A DNA stretch of 44,642 nt from NCBI GenBank assembly GCA_002309955.1, contig DBXQ01000008.1:1-44642 (forward strand), given 5' to 3'. The translations under genes and the position numbers were made by a program. This DNA is from Bacteroidales bacterium UBA1208. GTDB lineage: Bacteria > Bacteroidota > Bacteroidia > Bacteroidales > P3. Positions 42,301 through 44,642 of the stretch are shown one piece after another (position 1 is the first letter of the stretch; each line of letters opens with the position of its first letter). The notes below the pieces were generated by a model. The model had not been told where the DNA came from and did no database searches. It saw only the letters and a program-made list of their open reading frames with translations.

Positions 42301-44354
42301 CCCCTCTTCACATATCCCGCCTGTTCCAGTGCCGCCACTGCTGTGCGGATGCGGGTCTCCACATCGGCCATCGTGTCGTCCCAGCCCGCCGCGCGGGCAA
42401 TCTCCAAGGCCGAGCAGCAGGTGCGGTTGCGTTGGCGCGTCAGCTCTTTGACGGCTTTCCACACCTGTTGAATCTCACCCATACTCAGTTTGGTCTGGTT
42501 CAGCAACACAAAATGCTTGTCCAAATCCTGGTCGCCGTACAGCACATAGCAGCGTGCCTGCATCTGCGGGTCTCTCCCTGCGCGGCCGGCTTCCTGTACA
42601 TAGTTCTCCAACGAGTCGGAGATGTCATAATGCACCACCATCCCGACATCCTTCTTGTCCACTCCCATGCCAAAGGCCGAGGTGGCCACTATTGTGAGTA
42701 CTTCCCCATTCATGAAGGCGGTTTGGTTGGCAATCTTTTCTCTGGAGTCCATGCGTCCGTTGAACGGCAATGCAGGCATGCCGTCGTGTGTCAGCCGCTC
42801 GGCCAGTTCGCGGGTCTTCCGGGTGCGCGCCACGTATACTATCGAGGCGTTTGGACACTGCCCTATAAGGTCGCGCAGGCGGCTGTATTTTTCATCGTCG
42901 CTGTCGACGTGGATGACGGAGTATTGCAGATTCTTTCTCGACGAGGATGAGGCAAATAGTTGCAACTCTACTCCGAGAGTCTTCTTAAAATAATCGCAAA
43001 TATCGCTGATTACCTTCTGTTTGGCCGTCGCCGTGAAACATGATACAGGGATGGGATGTTTATACTGTTTTCGTTCCTGCAGGCGGGCAATAAACTCGCC
43101 TATATACAAGTAGTCCACGCGGAAATCCTGACCCCATGCCGAGAAACAGTGCGCTTCGTCAATCACAAAGCGAACCACGTGACGCATTCCAAGCAAGTGT
43201 TCAATCGTCTTGGAACGCAGCATCTCGGGCGATATGTACAGGAGACAGGCTGTGCCGTCCGCCACCCGTTGCACGGAGTCGGCACGCGAAATGGGGTCGA
43301 GCATACCGTTGATGGTCACTGCCGAGGTGATGCTGCGTTCGGACAGATTGTCAACCTGGTCCTTCATTAGCGACTGTAAGGGCGATATGACCACCGTAAG
43401 ACCGTGGACGGTCTTGGCCTCCATCAAGGCTGGCAGTTGGAATGTCAGTGATTTTCCCCCACCTGTGGGGAAGACGGTCAATAGCGATTGCCCCTCTACA
43501 GCGGCTCTCACCGCCCGTTCTTGCAAGGGCTCTCCGTCGAAGGTGCGAAACTCGTCGTAGCCGAACATGCGTTTCAGGGCTTGGTGTACATCCAGCTTTT
43601 CGCGGCAATAGTCGCAACCTTCTTTGCATGGCGTGTGCCGCAAAAACTTCATCACATTCTCGACCTTGGGGAAATTGTACAATACCCACGGGGGAGTGAT
43701 GGACTGGCTGTCATCCGTGCGGACGAGAGCAAGTGCATAGGCCAACTCTACCGGGTAGTGACGAACCATCAGTGCAATATCGCTGTGGGCGCAGATATGT
43801 CCACGGTAGGTATCGGCAATTAGGTCGGGCAGGTCAACTGTGTCGGGTCGAAAGCCTGTGTAGTGAAGAAATCCGTCAAATTCAGGGTTCCCCGTCAGCA
43901 GTCTCCCCATGATTTGCCGTTCGGCTGCGGGCAGTTTGTTCCATTCCGCCACCTCATCGTAGAATAGGGATTGTGCCTTGTGGCAATCGTTCACCGGGTT
44001 GTTCAGCTCCTCGCTGCGTAGTTTGTCGTCTTTCAGTAGCTTGTGGTAAGGCCGTTTCGGGAATAGCAGCGGCGACATGTAGAGGGTGTCGATGGCCGTC
44101 ATTCCGAAAGGCACTGCATCGGCGAGGAAAGGCAGGTCGTGGTGTACAATGTTGTGCCCGCACAGATAGTGTGCCCCTTTGGCAAAATCGGTCAGGCGGT
44201 CGCGCAGACGGCTGGCACTTGCATCGGTATGCCGTCGGAATCCGGGTTCGTGCAACACGCTTTTGTCTTCGCGCAAAGCACCGATGTCGTACACGGCATG
44301 GGTCGAAGAACTTGCCTCGATGTCAATGAATATTATGTCATCTTTTTCGGACAT
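39348..44354 (-). CDS. exonuclease-RecQ-UvrD triple-domain helicase fusion
   Basis: Protein of 1,668 residues. Residues 1-200 are a DEDD-type 3'-5' exonuclease: FIDIEA (Asp11, Glu13), GHN...DLPFL (Asp73) and NNPVNDC (Asp123), where the usual His of the third motif seems to be Asn118. A Cys trio at 243, 247 and 250 follows. A RecQ-type helicase comes next with TGGGKS (297-302), DEAH (399-402) and GRAGRD (about 590); the usual RecQ zinc-binding CxxC cluster after it is absent. From about 1085 there is a UvrD/Rep-type helicase with AGPGSGKT, IDEAQD, GDDDQNVYQFRG, TIHKAKGREFD and YVGLTRAKR (about 1498). The combination implies DNA unwinding in both directions with end resection, for repair or recombination. 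Long proteins of this type occur in Bacteroidota but are uncharacterised. A dispersed repeat is translated within it (39741-39822). Confidence 0.93.
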   Translation of the reverse strand: MSEKDDIIFIDIEASSSTHAVYDIGALREDKSVLHEPGFRRHTDASASRLRDRLTDFAKGAHYLCGHNIVHHDLPFLADAVPFGMTAIDTLYMSPLLFPKRPYHKLLKDDKLRSEELNNPVNDCHKAQSLFYDEVAEWNKLPAAERQIMGRLLTGNPEFDGFLHYTGFRPDTVDLPDLIADTYRGHICAHSDIALMVRHYPVELAYALALVRTDDSQSITPPWVLYNFPKVENVMKFLRHTPCKEGCDYCREKLDVHQALKRMFGYDEFRTFDGEPLQERAVRAAVEGQSLLTVFPTGGGKSLTFQLPALMEAKTVHGLTVVISPLQSLMKDQVDNLSERSITSAVTINGMLDPISRADSVQRVADGTACLLYISPEMLRSKTIEHLLGMRHVVRFVIDEAHCFSAWGQDFRVDYLYIGEFIARLQERKQYKHPIPVSCFTATAKQKVISDICDYFKKTLGVELQLFASSSSRKNLQYSVIHVDSDDEKYSRLRDLIGQCPNASIVYVARTRKTRELAERLTHDGMPALPFNGRMDSREKIANQTAFMNGEVLTIVATSAFGMGVDKKDVGMVVHYDISDSLENYVQEAGRAGRDPQMQARCYVLYGDQDLDKHFVLLNQTKLSMGEIQQVWKAVKELTRQRNRTCCSALEIARAAGWDDTMADVETRIRTAVAALEQAGYVKRGNNVPHVYATGIRVKNMDEAHERIVASPLFDKQEQQNAIRIIKSLISSRSIANAQEDAAESRVDYLADMLGMEKATVVSVVERMRQEGILADTRDMTAYLYEKDSEHRSSLILERYKNLEQFVLNLIPDEGLKITCRQLNDRAVNDGVTGTSVKNIRTLLNFLAVKGYVKKKGGGGETPMSIALSTGRGQTLQKFQHRILLSRFLVERMYGLASKQASSSSGQIPIQFSVVELLHQYQAEQKKLLFADNNTASSESAETTIADVEEALLYLSKIDALHLEGGFLVLYNAMEINRLKDNKIRYKTEDYRLLNEFYKQKIQQVHIVGEYANLMVRDYDAALQYVQDYFNMDYKKFVAKYFKGDRAEELQKNITPAKYRQLFGDLSERQREIINDKASRLIVVAAGPGSGKTRLLVHKMASLLMLEEVKHEQLLMLTFSRAAATEFKQRLIKLIGNAAHFVEIKTFHSYCFDLLGRIGSVELSANVVGQASDMINRGEVEPNRISKMVLVIDEAQDMDKDEYALVQALMRRNEEMRVIAVGDDDQNVYQFRGADSRYMRTLVDEMGAKLYEMTENYRSDRLIVELANRFVQGIKNRMKATPITAIRSEEGTVSITEHVDGNLEVPVVQHLLQTLMPRTGNGNSPLNEGSCGVLTNTNEEALCIATLLRHHRIPCRLIQGTDGFRFGDLAEVRHFIKAIEAANTLEDGRRSSPIVTDEVWQKAKASVYKKYARSHCLGMTKVFFAQFESVNRTKYISDLREFVNESSIEDFSPHGRTGEVVCSTIHKAKGREFDTVFIATDCQRGNPDDYLRQLYVGLTRAKRQLHIHWAANALNRETINLLNDLRINTLPHSHIDLHIQSDPYHYPLPEQITLRLTHRDVYLDYFKDKKRTILALQSGDPLQCIQGGLATMEGIPVVWYSQKMREELAQWREKGYKEVSAEVGYIVAWRGQQTEAHDNNTADKEKEEEYAVLLADITLERVNESFIR
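39741..39822 (-). repeat. TTAATGTG palindrome within the helicase coding sequence
   Basis: The units GTGTAAATCAATGTGTGAAT, GTGTTAATGCGTAAATCG and CACGATTTAACGCG match the dispersed intergenic palindromes, especially 32781-32871. Here it is in frame and encodes about residues 1511-1538 of the helicase, just behind the last UvrD motif. The reading frame is intact on both sides. Confidence 0.7.
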
Positions 44355-44391
44355 AATGTATTACCGTTTCTTAGCATTCTGACACACTCTG

Positions 44392-44399
44392 CAAAGATA
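44392..44399 (-). promoter_or_regulatory. -7 box of the helicase fusion gene
   Basis: On the minus strand the sequence is TATCTTTG, about 38 nt before the ATG at 44354. A matching TTTG -33 element is not apparent. Confidence 0.5.
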
Positions 44400-44527
44400 C
44401 GAATAAAATGTGAATTATGACGTATTTTTCGTTCGGAGTTATATTCCTTGGCTTAGGGTAGTCTATTCAGCTACGATCCATTCCTTTGTGTCCCAATCCT
44501 GCAACGCTTTCCTGCTGGTGCAACTTC

Positions 44528-44642
44528 GTTCTTCCTTCGCTCGTTCTCCCATCGTTCTCCCATCGTTCTCCCATTTTAGAAGGAGAACTGAGGAAGAACT
44601 GAGGGGGGAGGGTAGGTGAAAGAGCGAACCAGGGGCAGTGCG
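44528..44642 (+). repeat. GTTCTCCCATC dispersed repeat, copy 4, cut by window end
   Basis: Three tandem GTTCTCCCATC units and GGAGAACTGAGG follow in the same order as copy 1 (9575-9700), with the same flanks GTTCTTCCTTCGCTC and GAACCA..GGCAGTG. The two copies are alike over more than 100 bp. Confidence 0.85.

Noticed and set aside
44410..44619. 69-residue plus-strand open frame at right edge
   Set aside because: Half of it is the dispersed repeat; no family resemblance.

Overview
The window looks like a chromosomal segment from a member of the order Bacteroidales (phylum Bacteroidota). The evidence is three secreted proteins with type IX secretion tails (two type A, one type B), many lipobox signal peptides, TAnnTTTG-type -7 promoter boxes, and Bacteroidota-typical families such as DUF4293, tandem DUF1599 and a gingipain-type C25 protease. 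No rRNA, tRNA, phage or CRISPR locus was recognised. Genus-level assignment is not possible by eye.

Layout. 1-437 is gene-free and rich in hairpins. 438-4332 (minus) holds an M16 zinc peptidase and a YozG-like HTH/DUF2975 pair. 4599-9395 (plus) is a 1.6-kaa secreted FN3 protein. 9396-10119 is a gene-free block with a MITE-like element and a dispersed repeat. 10120-11951 (minus) is cdaA-folP. 12104-23360 is one long plus-strand series: DUF1599, DoxX-like, DUF4293, tsaE, rsfS, ftsH, cdsA, psd, an rluA-type gene and a C25 peptidase. 23537-24958 is a fold-III arginine decarboxylase-like enzyme. 25313-28730 (minus) has an FKBP lipoprotein, a sugar-phosphate transferase and a lipoprotein. 28793-29823 (plus) has an ATPase-domain protein and a phosphodiesterase. 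29920-32780 (minus) has an EamA transporter and a GH20 lipoprotein whose catalytic Asp-Glu pair is lost. 33234-37423 (plus) has a flippase and a type B T9SS protein. 37537-39209 (minus) is a compact operon of three tiny Cys-patterned lipoproteins around a MauE/DoxX-thioredoxin fusion. 39348-44354 (minus) is a giant exonuclease-RecQ-UvrD fusion.

How the genes work together. The central plus-strand series combines envelope phospholipid synthesis (cdsA, psd), membrane protein quality control (ftsH) and translation functions (tsaE, rsfS, pseudouridine synthase). The sugar transferase, flippase, GH20 and T9SS proteins belong to surface polysaccharide and outer-surface biology. The 37.5-39.2 kb operon looks like an uncharacterised envelope thiol-redox system and is the best candidate here for something undescribed.

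A striking non-coding theme is repeats. A family of imperfect palindromes built on TTAATGTG/CACATTAA units occupies most junctions outside the housekeeping block. Many copies start within a few bases of a stop codon. One nearly identical pair flanks the FKBP gene in inverted orientation, and one diverged copy is translated in frame inside the helicase. A second family, built on GTTCTCCCATC units, has four copies.
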